Shown: piece after piece, positions 27,711 to 37,570 of the stretch
How positions within the stretch are numbered: the first letter of the stretch is position 1
Layout of the letters: the number at the start of each line of letters is the position of its first letter
From: Chitinophaga pinensis
GTDB lineage: Bacteria > Bacteroidota > Bacteroidia > NS11-12g > UBA955
Assembly (NCBI GenBank): GCA_945871905.1
Contig: CAMBXL010000005.1
Span: 62,001-126,000 of the forward strand
DNA length: 64,000 nt
Direction of reading: 5' to 3'
Notes under the pieces: generated by a model
Told to the model about the DNA's origin: nothing
The model's input: the letters and a program-made list of their open reading frames with translations, nothing else
The model's database searches: none
Translations under genes and position numbers: made by a program

Positions 27711-30700
27711 TTATCTCAATAAAGTTAATGTTCCTCTTTGGCTAAAGGTTTCATTGTTTAAAAACTCACCACTAATAGTCCACAAGTAGTTTTCTTGAGC
27801 GCAATCAACGCCTTTGAAAGTACCATCCCACTCGCCATTGATATCAGTAGTTTCGAAAATCAATTCACCCCATCTGTTGTAAACTCTGAAAGAGTAATTT
27901 CTTTCTTTAACATTAAACAATGAAGGCTTAAACAATTCATTTACACTGTTATTGTTTGGTGAAAAAGCACTTGGAGTGTAAACATATCCTGGTAAAATAG
28001 TAGAGATATATTGTTCTTTAATAATAGAATCTTTACATCCCATAGAGTTTGTTGCAATTAGTTCAACTGAGAATTTACCAACTTGATTTACAAAGAAAGA
28101 AGCATCTCTTAATCTTGACACTTGAATTACGTTTTGTGCGCTGTCATATAATTTCCATCTGTTTTCAACCACGTTGTCAGTTGTATTTATCATTTTAAAC
28201 ACAGCATTTGGCATACTTAATTCAGTTGTTTTGGTAAAGAATCCTGCAATTGGTTTATCAAAAACAGTAATCATTTTAAAGTTAGTGATTTTTGTTTCAC
28301 CACCTGTACCTGTTGCTATTAAAGTAACATTGTATTCGCCACCGTTTTCAAACACGTGAGTAGGTTCTTTTTCATAAGAATCATTGGTTCCATCACCAAA
28401 AATCCATTTGTAAGTATATGCGTTAGTCGTTTGATTTTTAAATGAAACGCTTAATGGTGCACAACCTTCGATTGTAGAAGATTCAAAAACAATAATTGGT
28501 TTTGGGTCTTCGATATAAATTGGTTTAGTTACCGAGTGGGTGCAATGTTCGTTAGATACTTTAAGTGTTACTAATAAATTACCTGCTAGTTTGTAAAAAT
28601 GAACTGGATTTTTAAGTCTGTTGTTTGGAGAAACCGCAGATTGGTCGCCGAAATTCCACTCGTATTTTAAAGCATCCATATCAATACCATAAACGATTGG
28701 TTTTGCAATAAAATCAACTTTAGCATTTGGTAATTTAGGTGCAGTTGGTCCATAAACAAAGTCAGCGATTGGTATTTCTAACACTTTAACAAATTCACCA
28801 TTGTCACTGCTGTCTACACAACCATCTTGATTGTAACCATATAATTTAACCTTGTAGTTTCCATAACGGTTGTAAATATAATTAGGGTGAATTTCGCTAG
28901 AGATACCACCATCTCCAAATTTCCATAAATATCTAACTACATTTTCAGATTGGTTAGTAAACGCTATATTCCCTTTTTCACAAGAAACAATTGGTGTTTT
29001 TTTGAATTTAATCACCATTTTAGGACTTAATTTAATGTCTTTTTCTGTGCTATCTGAACAAGAATAAGCATTATTAACAATCAATTTAACGCGATATAAA
29101 GTATCGTTTTTTGCAGAATATGTCAATTGAGTATTCAAGTCATATTGATTATAATATTGATTTTCGTTGATTAACCAAGTGTTTGCTTTAAAGTTTTTAG
29201 ATTGGTTTACGAATTTGAATAAACCATCATCACAAATATCAGGACGGTTAGATATAAAATCAGCTTTTGGTTTAGGATAAACAATGACATTACCATAAGC
29301 AGTGTCTTTACAATTCAAATATTGTCTTATCATTTGAATTTTTGGTTGGTAAATCAATTCTTGAGAGGCATTATGGAAAGAATGGGTTACTTTTTCTGTA
29401 TTAAAGAATACATTATTATCTCCCATGTCCCAAGAAAGAACTTTAAATTTAGATGACCCATTTTCGAAATTAACATTTAAGTCAGTGCAACCGAATGCAT
29501 TTTCAATATTAATTTTCTCAACAGGTTTGTTTACTAAATAAACATTTTTGTTTAAAGTATCTTTACAACCACTTGCTGAGGATACAAACAATCCAACATT
29601 GATTATCGAATCTCTTCTAGTAAATGGATTTAAAATTGCATTAAAGGTTGGATTTACAGCCAAACTGGTTTGGTTTTTACCAAATCTCCACAAATAGCTG
29701 GAGGCACCAAATGAGTTATTGGTCATTCTCACTTTATCTGTAGAACATAAAGAGTCTTTAGAGAACACAAAATCAGCTTTAGGTTTACCCATTACAATTA
29801 CATTTTTAGAAACTACATCGCTCAAACATCCGAATGGAGAAGCCACTTGGTGGAAGATAGTGTAAGTAGTATCAAACAAATAAATACCTGCAAATTTAAA
29901 ACCCTCAACAGTGTTACCTGTATTTAATGAATTTGAAGTACCCCAAAAGTAAGTAGCAGCGTTTTGAGATTGGTCTGTAACTGTTACTTGATCTTGCGCA
30001 CAAATTTCTTCAGAAGACGATTTAAAGCCAGCAATTGGCTTTGGACGAACGGTAATAACTGTGCTAACTGTGTCTTTACAATTGTTTTGAGTCGTTGCTA
30101 TGTAAGAGATATTAAACAATTTATTGGTATTTGTATTGTTTACAAATGCAAATGAATCATTTTTTTGTGCAGAGTAGTGTAAAGAATTGAAATCCCAATA
30201 GTGAGAAATAACAGAAGTATCTTTACCGAAAGACTGATTGTTAGTTTTAACATTAAAAGGAGTACAACCTGAGTTTGCATTTACAGCAAAAGTTGCAACA
30301 GGTTTAGCATAAACGAAAGCGTAACCAATGGCAGTATCTACACAATTGTATTGATTTTTTCCAATTAAAGTTATTTTGTATGAAGTATCACGTCTAACTG
30401 AAGATTTAAAATTAACATTAGAATTCATTGAATTAGCAGATGAGCCATTTCCAAAGTTCCAATTAAAAGTCATTGATGTGATATTGCCATTATTTCCTGG
30501 TTTAGATAAGTTAAGCGTTGATGTTTTTAATTCATAACAAGCTCTGTCTTTATTCAAACTGAAGTTTACATTTGGATTAGGACGAACTGTAATTGTTCTG
30601 TTTGCAGAATTAACACATCCGTTTTGTGAAGTTACCTTTAAAACTACAGAATAAACAGAATCAACTTTATTAGAAGCCACAAATACATGTTGTAAATCTT

Positions 30701-33272
30701 TTTGAGTTGATTGAGTTTGGTTAATTTGCCATAAATAACTCAAAGAGCTAGTTGGATTAGCATTATTGGTAATTGAATTATTGGTAAATGAAACATTTAA
30801 TGGTCCACAACCAACAGTTTTATCAACAGTAAAAATGGCTTTAGGAGCAGCAAACACTTTCACTTTAGTAGAGGTAGTGTCAGCGCAACCCAACCAATTT
30901 TTAACACTTAATTGAATATTATAAAGAGTATCATTGGTTAAAGAAGCCACATAATTCACCGATGGATTTTTCAAAGTTGAGGTTTGTCCGTTTCCCAGAG
31001 TCCATTTGTATTGATTGGCAAAAGTAGTACCGTTAACAAAATTAACACTCAATACGCCACAACCAGAGTCTAAGTTATTGATAGCCGCTACAGGATTAGC
31101 AGGCGTAAAGAATACTTTTTCTAAAGTATCAGATTGACAAGAAGAAGCACTTGTAACGATTAGTTTCAAACGAGCTATTGAAGTATCATTAGATAATAAT
31201 ATATCATTAATAGAGGCCGTTTGAGACAACAATGAATTATTTAAATACCAAGTATTCGAACTGCTATACAAAGATGAGTTTGTTATTTTGAAAGAAGCAG
31301 GTGCACATGCATATAATTTATTAATATTAAAAACAGCTTTTGCTCCCGGTTTGATTTTTACAGATTGGAAAGCAGTATCAGCGCAACCATTGCCTGTTCC
31401 AGAAATTAAACGAACAGTAAAAGTTCCAGTTGTTTTGTATGCATATTTTAAAGTATTCAAATTAGAAGTTTGGAAGGTTTGATTATCACCCATGTTCCAT
31501 TTGAATAAAGTACTGTTGATAGATTGGTTAACAAAAGAGATAGAATCAAAAGTACAATAGGATGTATCAGCTGTAAAACTAGCAACAGGCAATCCATACA
31601 CTGTGAAAGTTCTTTTGAATGTATCGGTTCCACAAGAATCATTTACAACAAGAACAACTTCATAATTTCCAGGTGTTGTATAAACTTTAGATACAGGATT
31701 TTTTTGAGTACTTGTCGTATTGTCTCCAAAATTCCAAGAATAAGTTGGATTAACAAAATAAGAATTAGTAGTATTGGTAAATGAAACTTTTAAAGGAGTA
31801 CAACCACTTGCTATTGTTGCAAATTGTGCTTTAGGCTTGCCATTTACTCTAAAATTTTTGCTTAATGTAGATTGTCCGCACTTGTTACTTACTCTCAATG
31901 AAATTGAATGTGTACCTACTTTAGTAAAGGTATAATTTAAGATAGAATCTTTGAAAGTATAAGTTGAAGTCCCTTCTGTAACTTTCCATTCTCTAGTAAT
32001 ACCTCTTCCTTTAGAAGTATCTTTTAATGTAACACTTAATGGATTACAACCTCTGTCTTGGTTAAATGAGAATAAGGCTTTAGGATTGTAAAAAACCTTG
32101 ATTTTGTCTTTGAATGTATCAACACCACAAGCATTTTTAGAAATTAAAGTAATAGTATAATCACCTTCTTTAGCATATTTGTGGTTTTGAGATGCTTTGC
32201 TTGTAGTCCAACCGATTGTATTACCATCACCAAAATTCCAGAAATATTCTTTCAAATCTGGCATTAAGCAATATTTATCATTCGATAAATTGCGAAACAC
32301 ATGGCTTTTAGTAGGATCACATGTAACATCCACAGCCCATAAAGCTTTGTCTTTGTCGCTAATGTCAACTGGATTCCATGTGGTAAATGAAGAACCACAA
32401 ACATTACTTGCTGTCAACTTAATAACACCACCGCACATCCCTTTAGTGTAAGTGTGATAAATGGTGTCATTGCTAGCTGTGTAAGGTAAGTTTTGTGATT
32501 CCCCATCACCCCATTCTAATAAAAACTGTGTTAAGTTGGAGATATTATAAGAATTATTAACAATTCTTAATTGGTGCGGCACACACCCTCTGTTGTTTCC
32601 AGATGGTGGTCCGATGATACCCGCTGTTGGGATTCTTTGGTTTACTATTGTTCCATAAACCGTGTCGATACAATTGCCATTAGTAGTTACAATTTTAACT
32701 TCAAATGAACCAAGTGAACGATACAAATGTTGTTTGATAGTATTGGGTGCTAAATTGCTGAATGAAGTATCGACATTTCCATCACCCCATATAATACGCA
32801 ATTGCTTTAATGTGTCTGCAGATGAGAACTTGATACGGAATGTATCAGGATCGTTCTGAAACAATAAACAATTCACCCATTGTGGTGAGTGTGACCCAAA
32901 TGTACTTTGGTCGATGATTGTCTTCGCATTGGTGGTTACAGTAACCGAACTTGCACTGGTAGAATCCACACAACCTGAAGAGTCCCTAACAAACAACTTT
33001 ATAGTGTTGGTTCCGGTTTTCTTCAATAACACAACAATAGAATCAAGACCCAAAGTGGTGTCTATTGTTTTGCCATTTACCTTCCACCAATACTTAGCAG
33101 AGGTATTAAAGGTACCTGTAGATGTGTTTTTAATACTAAGCACGTTGGGTAACCCGCAAGTATTTGATACTACATAGGTGAAATTGGGAGTGACTGAACA
33201 GGCGTAAGTACTTGTACTTACTACTAAAACCATCACTAAAGCGACTAATACTGATCTAATTTTTTTTGCCAT
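27711..33272 (-). CDS. Giant PKD-repeat surface protein with T9SS type B C-terminal sorting domain
   Basis: The 1853-residue protein has a signal peptide and about 20 Ig/PKD-like modules of 80-95 residues. Many open with a GC.PL.V.F.N block and contain W.FGD or WDMGD, and many have a conserved Cys pair. The last 90 residues (PGYVYTPSAFSPNNNSVNELFKP, then YNRWGELIFET and GEWDGTF) are the CHU_C/type B domain recognised by the T9SS, so the protein crosses the outer membrane through SprA (partial gene at 1-1592) and remains on the surface or is released. Roles in adhesion or gliding are plausible, but no binding function is visible. It is a single-gene unit between AT-rich gaps. Confidence 0.93.
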   Translation of the reverse strand: MAKKIRSVLVALVMVLVVSTSTYACSVTPNFTYVVSNTCGLPNVLSIKNTSTGTFNTSAKYWWKVNGKTIDTTLGLDSIVVLLKKTGTNTIKLFVRDSSGCVDSTSASSVTVTTNAKTIIDQSTFGSHSPQWVNCLLFQNDPDTFRIKFSSADTLKQLRIIWGDGNVDTSFSNLAPNTIKQHLYRSLGSFEVKIVTTNGNCIDTVYGTIVNQRIPTAGIIGPPSGNNRGCVPHQLRIVNNSYNISNLTQFLLEWGDGESQNLPYTASNDTIYHTYTKGMCGGVIKLTASNVCGSSFTTWNPVDISDKDKALWAVDVTCDPTKSHVFRNLSNDKYCLMPDLKEYFWNFGDGNTIGWTTSKASQNHKYAKEGDYTITLISKNACGVDTFKDKIKVFYNPKALFSFNQDRGCNPLSVTLKDTSKGRGITREWKVTEGTSTYTFKDSILNYTFTKVGTHSISLRVSNKCGQSTLSKNFRVNGKPKAQFATIASGCTPLKVSFTNTTNSYFVNPTYSWNFGDNTTSTQKNPVSKVYTTPGNYEVVLVVNDSCGTDTFKRTFTVYGLPVASFTADTSYCTFDSISFVNQSINSTLFKWNMGDNQTFQTSNLNTLKYAYKTTGTFTVRLISGTGNGCADTAFQSVKIKPGAKAVFNINKLYACAPASFKITNSSLYSSSNTWYLNNSLLSQTASINDILLSNDTSIARLKLIVTSASSCQSDTLEKVFFTPANPVAAINNLDSGCGVLSVNFVNGTTFANQYKWTLGNGQTSTLKNPSVNYVASLTNDTLYNIQLSVKNWLGCADTTSTKVKVFAAPKAIFTVDKTVGCGPLNVSFTNNSITNNANPTSSLSYLWQINQTQSTQKDLQHVFVASNKVDSVYSVVLKVTSQNGCVNSANRTITVRPNPNVNFSLNKDRACYELKTSTLNLSKPGNNGNITSMTFNWNFGNGSSANSMNSNVNFKSSVRRDTSYKITLIGKNQYNCVDTAIGYAFVYAKPVATFAVNANSGCTPFNVKTNNQSFGKDTSVISHYWDFNSLHYSAQKNDSFAFVNNTNTNKLFNISYIATTQNNCKDTVSTVITVRPKPIAGFKSSSEEICAQDQVTVTDQSQNAATYFWGTSNSLNTGNTVEGFKFAGIYLFDTTYTIFHQVASPFGCLSDVVSKNVIVMGKPKADFVFSKDSLCSTDKVRMTNNSFGASSYLWRFGKNQTSLAVNPTFNAILNPFTRRDSIINVGLFVSSASGCKDTLNKNVYLVNKPVEKINIENAFGCTDLNVNFENGSSKFKVLSWDMGDNNVFFNTEKVTHSFHNASQELIYQPKIQMIRQYLNCKDTAYGNVIVYPKPKADFISNRPDICDDGLFKFVNQSKNFKANTWLINENQYYNQYDLNTQLTYSAKNDTLYRVKLIVNNAYSCSDSTEKDIKLSPKMVIKFKKTPIVSCEKGNIAFTNQSENVVRYLWKFGDGGISSEIHPNYIYNRYGNYKVKLYGYNQDGCVDSSDNGEFVKVLEIPIADFVYGPTAPKLPNAKVDFIAKPIVYGIDMDALKYEWNFGDQSAVSPNNRLKNPVHFYKLAGNLLVTLKVSNEHCTHSVTKPIYIEDPKPIIVFESSTIEGCAPLSVSFKNQTTNAYTYKWIFGDGTNDSYEKEPTHVFENGGEYNVTLIATGTGGETKITNFKMITVFDKPIAGFFTKTTELSMPNAVFKMINTTDNVVENRWKLYDSAQNVIQVSRLRDASFFVNQVGKFSVELIATNSMGCKDSIIKEQYISTILPGYVYTPSAFSPNNNSVNELFKPSLFNVKERNYSFRVYNRWGELIFETTDINGEWDGTFKGVDCAQENYLWTISGEFLNNETFSQRGTLTLLR

Positions 33273-33460
33273 AGCATTTTATTATCTATATCTAAATTAG
33301 ACATGAATTCAATAAATAACTATGATTAAAAAAAAAATTAAAAAAAAATATAATATTTTTTAATCGCTTAATTTTAAAGAACTTAAAATACCCAAATCAC
33401 CAAAAAACACCTCAATTCACACACATTTGTTTAATTATTCGATAAATAAATTAAACAAAA
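33273..33460. other. AT-rich intergenic gap, no feature seen
   Basis: These 188 bases consist largely of A- and T-runs between the PKD giant and the thiamine-type TonB receptor, both leftward. It should hold the giant gene's promoter, but I found no TAnnTTTG box with a correctly spaced TTG and no terminator hairpin. Confidence 0.5.
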
Positions 33461-35905
33461 CTAAAGTTTAAATTCTAGCCCAATCAAAAAATTCTTTAAA
33501 ACTTGTGGATAAAAAAATCGCTCCTCGGTCAAAGTACCATTGTAGGCATATTTGAACGTGTAACCATTGTTGCTGTATTTAATACCTAATAGGTTGTTTA
33601 CCATAAGCTTTAAACTGAGCGAATTCACCCCCTTTACTTTTACCTGCTTTTCTGCAACAAAGTCGAACAAGCCATATGGCTTAATAATATGGTTATTATT
33701 TCCTGTGTTATCTAAATATTGTTTTCCTACATATTTATATGACAATGTCATTTGACAGTCTTTTATATGCTTGTCGGTAATCGAACCAAATAAAATAACA
33801 CTAGGCGAATAAGCTATAGGCGTGTTATTGTATTCTATCCTAACTTCAGAAAAATCTAAATAATCATAATACACGTCGGTAAATTTCTTAATCCTGTTAT
33901 CACTTAATGAAACATTACCCTCAAACCAAAGTTTTTTAACAAATTCAATCTTTCCTAACAACTCCACTCCTCTTCTGTAGCTCTCTGGAACATTTGTTCT
34001 TAAACTTGCCCCTACATCGTTCAATTGTCCTGTTAGTATTAATTGATTTCTGTAATCCATCTGATATAAGTTAATTTGAAAGAATCGATTTTTCTTTGTA
34101 TATATATAGCCTAACTCTAAATCTCTTAAGTTCTCATTCTTTGGTATAATCAATCTTAAATGGTCTGTAAAATCACTTCTTACTGGTTCTCTGTTTGCAA
34201 CACTAAAACTTACATAAACATGTGAATACCTATTTATATCATATACAGCGGCTAACTTTGGATTGATAAAATTATACTTTTCATTAAAATCAATATTCTT
34301 TAGATAATTATCAATCCCTTTTGATTGATATTGTATCACCCTCGCTTGTATCTCTCCCTCAACTTTAAGTTTTTTGGTTATTTGATAGTTGGCTTTCACA
34401 AAACTGTTAAACTCTTCTTTTAAACTAGAATTGTTATAATACCTGTAATTATTCCCGAATACTTGTCCAAATTCTGCCCATATCACATCTCCAAAATGCT
34501 TTCCATCATATCGCGACACATTCACACCCAAATCAACTCCCAATTTATTCTTTTGATAAGACAAACTTGTGAAATTTCCATAAAACAAGTTATCTAACCA
34601 CCTTTGACGTATTAAATTGCTTGAGTTGAAAGTATCATTATTAAGTATTAAGTCATTTAAGCCATAGTCTGAAAAGGACTCACCCGCCTTAAATTCCTCA
34701 TAATATCCTCTTCCTGTTGTTAAAAAGAAGGTTGATTTTAACTTAAGGTGTGGCTTAATGTCATACAAGAAATGAAGTTGGTGGTGGTTTTGCCAATAAT
34801 TATCAGTTTGATTGGGATAGGTGTAATAATTATAGGTTCTACCACTGTTTAACAACCTTATTCTTTCTGCTTCGTCTAAACCATTTCTATCTGCAAAATC
34901 ATTCATCCCTTGCACATCGCCATTTACTCTGCTCTCTGGTGTACCATACCACGACTGGTATGTTTTTTCTTTACCTCCAAAACTAACCAAATGTATTTGC
35001 ATCTGTTTTTTTCTATAGGCCAAATTAAATTGAAAGGCACTCAAATCTGATGAGGCACGGTCGAGGTAACCATCACTTTTCAATTTAGACAAACGACCTG
35101 AAAAAGTAAAATTATTAATAGTCCCTGTTCCAAACATCAAACTCGTTTTACTGGTATTAAATGAACCTACTGATTGGTTTATCTGTAAAAAAGGTTGTGT
35201 ATTTTGCTCAATATTAGAGATATTAATACTTGCACCAAATGCACCTATTCCATTTGTACTAGAACCAACACCTCTCTGCACTTGAACACTCGAGGTTGAA
35301 CTTGCCAAATCGGGCATATTTACCCAAAATACACCGTGACTTTCGGCATCATTAATAGGAACACCATTGATATTGACATTAATACGTGTTCCATCTGCCC
35401 CTCTTATCCTTAAACCTGTATATCCTATCCCATTTCCTGCATCACTGGTTGAGAAAGCAGAGGGCGTTTGAGAAACAAGGTAAGTAAAATCTTGCCCTAA
35501 ATTCCTTTCATTGAGTTGTTTGGCACTCAGTTTCGTATAAACAAAACCCGACTTAGGTGGAGCCGAAATTGCCCTTAAAATAAATCCAGGCTGTTCAGCC
35601 AAATTTTCTCTGAGTAAAATATTATATAGCCCTGATTGATTAATTTTCAATGAAAAGCTTGAATCATAATACCCTAAGGCATACAATTTTACAAGATACT
35701 GCCCCTCGGGCAATTTAACTGATTGAGACGACTGTGAATAATAGCGTTCCTTACTATTGGTTGGCAACAAAAGTATTGTTGCATTTTCAATAGAGTTGGA
35801 ATCGGATTGTAGAACGTTAAAAACAACGTTAACTTTTTCTGAATTTTGTGCGGATAAAACGATGTTAATCAGAAAGGCGGCAAGCATTAAAACTATTTTT
35901 TTCAT
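33461..35905 (-). CDS. TonB-dependent receptor, probable thiamine (or thiamine precursor) importer
   Basis: The 814-residue receptor has a signal peptide (cut near IVLSAQ), a carboxypeptidase-like domain (about 20-95), a plug (about 115-235, with GNGIGYTGLRIRGADGTRINVNINGVP) and a 22-strand-type barrel to a terminal aromatic-ended strand (FLIGLEFKL). Its leader carries a TPP riboswitch (35974-36061), so its expression should fall when thiamine diphosphate is plentiful. TPP-riboswitch-controlled outer-membrane receptors are known in Bacteroidota as thiamine transporters. The ligand assignment rests on the riboswitch alone. It is a single-gene unit; no pnuT or thi genes are in the window. Confidence 0.9.
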   Translation of the reverse strand: MKKIVLMLAAFLINIVLSAQNSEKVNVVFNVLQSDSNSIENATILLLPTNSKERYYSQSSQSVKLPEGQYLVKLYALGYYDSSFSLKINQSGLYNILLRENLAEQPGFILRAISAPPKSGFVYTKLSAKQLNERNLGQDFTYLVSQTPSAFSTSDAGNGIGYTGLRIRGADGTRINVNINGVPINDAESHGVFWVNMPDLASSTSSVQVQRGVGSSTNGIGAFGASINISNIEQNTQPFLQINQSVGSFNTSKTSLMFGTGTINNFTFSGRLSKLKSDGYLDRASSDLSAFQFNLAYRKKQMQIHLVSFGGKEKTYQSWYGTPESRVNGDVQGMNDFADRNGLDEAERIRLLNSGRTYNYYTYPNQTDNYWQNHHQLHFLYDIKPHLKLKSTFFLTTGRGYYEEFKAGESFSDYGLNDLILNNDTFNSSNLIRQRWLDNLFYGNFTSLSYQKNKLGVDLGVNVSRYDGKHFGDVIWAEFGQVFGNNYRYYNNSSLKEEFNSFVKANYQITKKLKVEGEIQARVIQYQSKGIDNYLKNIDFNEKYNFINPKLAAVYDINRYSHVYVSFSVANREPVRSDFTDHLRLIIPKNENLRDLELGYIYTKKNRFFQINLYQMDYRNQLILTGQLNDVGASLRTNVPESYRRGVELLGKIEFVKKLWFEGNVSLSDNRIKKFTDVYYDYLDFSEVRIEYNNTPIAYSPSVILFGSITDKHIKDCQMTLSYKYVGKQYLDNTGNNNHIIKPYGLFDFVAEKQVKVKGVNSLSLKLMVNNLLGIKYSNNGYTFKYAYNGTLTEERFFYPQVLKNFLIGLEFKL

Positions 35906-35973
35906 ATATTTTTTTGAATAAATAGTTTTGGAATGCTGTTGATGCTAAATAATAAGCACTAACCATTCTGTTT

Positions 35974-36061
35974 GTTTTCCTTGACGCAGCTATTACGCTT
36001 ATCCAAGTACAGTGGGTATCATCTCAGCTTTGTATTTTAATATACAAGAGCACCCCAAAAC
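35974..36061 (-). promoter_or_regulatory. TPP riboswitch (THI element)
   Basis: On the minus strand the leader shows the THI-box order: a GGGGTGC block (36056-36050), a variable stem-loop, CTGAGA (36027-36022) continuing into TGATACCCAC, then TACTTGGATAAGCG and a closing region with GCGTCAAGG. An outer helix can form from GTTTT (36061-36057) and AAAAC (35978-35974). The aptamer lies 68 bases upstream of the TonB receptor start. No clear terminator follows, so control is probably at translation, but the expression platform is not resolved. Confidence 0.88.
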
Positions 36062-36067
36062 ATGTTG

Positions 36068-36075
36068 CAAATATA
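36068..36075 (-). promoter_or_regulatory. -7 promoter element for the TPP-riboswitch leader
   Basis: Minus-strand TATATTTG matches TAnnTTTG. It would place transcription start around 36061, exactly at the first base of the riboswitch outer helix. No TTG is visible at the usual distance upstream. Confidence 0.5.
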
Positions 36076-36166
36076 AGTGTAAAATAAACTAAAAATAAAA
36101 AATATAATTTCTTACCCTCCATTTCTGTCTCAAAAATCTATGTAAAATAATGTGTATAATTGTACC

Positions 36167-37570
36167 ATGAAAATTAGCTTTTGGGGTGCAGCAAGAACAG
36201 TAACAGGGAGTAAGCATTTAATTGAGCTTGAAAATGGCAAGAAAATATTACTCGACTGTGGTTTGTTTCAAGGGGAAGGCAAAAGAACAAAAAGCGATAA
36301 CTTATTTTGGGGATTTGAACCTAGTGAAATAGACTATGTACTTCTCTCTCATGCCCATATCGATCATTCTGGACTTTTACCAAAATTGGTTAAAGATGGA
36401 TTTAATGGATACATATACGCTACCGATGCAACTATTGCCTTGTGCAAAATTATGCTTTTAGACAGTGCTCGAATTCAAGAAAGTGACCTTTTCTATATCA
36501 ATAAAAGAAAAATAGAAAAAGGAGAACCTCTTATTGAGCCTTTGTATTTAGAAGAAGACGCCATGAAAGCACTTGATTTAATGCGTCAACTTCCACTAAA
36601 TAACAGCACAATCATAGAAAATGACATAACAGTAACGACTTTTGACAATGGTCACATATTAGGTAGTGTTGCTTTTCTAATAGAAACACTAAACGAAACA
36701 AATAATATTAAACTGATGTTTTCTGGAGATATTGGCCGTTCTAATGACGCCATTTTGAACCATCCAATCCCGGTTTCTCAAGCAGATTACATCATTTTGG
36801 AAAGCACTTATGGTTCTAGAATTCATGAAAAACAAACGGATGTTGAAGTAAAACTTTTGGAAGTGGTGAATGAAACCTGTGTAAAAAATAAAGGAAAAAT
36901 CATTATCCCTGCGTTTAGTATAGACAGAACCCAAGAAATCATCTATGCTTTAGACCGCTTGTCTCATCATGGCTTACTTCCCTCTATCGAAGTATATGTG
37001 GACAGCCCTTTGTCTTTTAAGGCTACCAAAACAATGGCTGCACACAAACAATATTTCAATCCCGAAATATTGGAATACATAACCAAAGATGGTGACCCTT
37101 TTTGTTTTCCCAACTTACACTATGTAGAACATGTGAGCGAGTCTAAAAAAATCAATGAATCTAAAGAACCTGCTATAATAATTAGTGCCAGCGGTATGGC
37201 GGAAGCGGGTCGTATCAAACACCATATTAAGAACAACATTGAAGACCCTAAAAATACCATTTTATTGATAGGCTATGCTTCCCCTATGTCATTGGCAGGA
37301 AGACTTAAAGCAGGAGAACCTGAAGTGAGAATTTTTGGCGACACCTTTAAAGTCAAGGCAAATGTTATGAGCATGGAAAACTTTAGTGCACATGGCGATT
37401 ACATAGAAATGATAGACTATCTAAAACTTCAAAATCCTAAACTCGTACACAAAATATTTTTGGTCCATGGCGAGCACGAAACCCAAAAAATATTTGCTGA
37501 AAAACTCATTGCAAAAGGCTATTTAAATATAGAAATTCCTCAAAAAGGAGAAACTTTTAATTTAAACTAA
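36167..37570 (+). CDS. MBL-fold/beta-CASP metallo-hydrolase (RNA-processing family)
   Basis: From ATG 36167 the protein has 467 residues; an in-frame GTG five codons earlier is less likely because the family starts at KISFWGAARTVTGS. It has HAHIDH (His62, His64, Asp66, His67; two-metal site), the beta-CASP signature blocks STYGSR, SASGMAEAGRIKHH and the C-terminal FSAHGDY and LVHGE. Members are nucleases of the CPSF73/RNase J superfamily; the short group here (YSH1-like, about 460 residues) is usually annotated as an exonuclease and its RNA target in Bacteroidota is unknown. It shares one base with the next gene. Confidence 0.92.
   Translation: MKISFWGAARTVTGSKHLIELENGKKILLDCGLFQGEGKRTKSDNLFWGFEPSEIDYVLLSHAHIDHSGLLPKLVKDGFNGYIYATDATIALCKIMLLDSARIQESDLFYINKRKIEKGEPLIEPLYLEEDAMKALDLMRQLPLNNSTIIENDITVTTFDNGHILGSVAFLIETLNETNNIKLMFSGDIGRSNDAILNHPIPVSQADYIILESTYGSRIHEKQTDVEVKLLEVVNETCVKNKGKIIIPAFSIDRTQEIIYALDRLSHHGLLPSIEVYVDSPLSFKATKTMAAHKQYFNPEILEYITKDGDPFCFPNLHYVEHVSESKKINESKEPAIIISASGMAEAGRIKHHIKNNIEDPKNTILLIGYASPMSLAGRLKAGEPEVRIFGDTFKVKANVMSMENFSAHGDYIEMIDYLKLQNPKLVHKIFLVHGEHETQKIFAEKLIAKGYLNIEIPQKGETFNLN

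Noticed and set aside
28174..33177. Many ORFs antisense to or out of frame with the PKD giant (for example 31457-31642, 32914-33177)
   Set aside because: They are shadows of a long repetitive coding region; none has a start context or similarity of its own.
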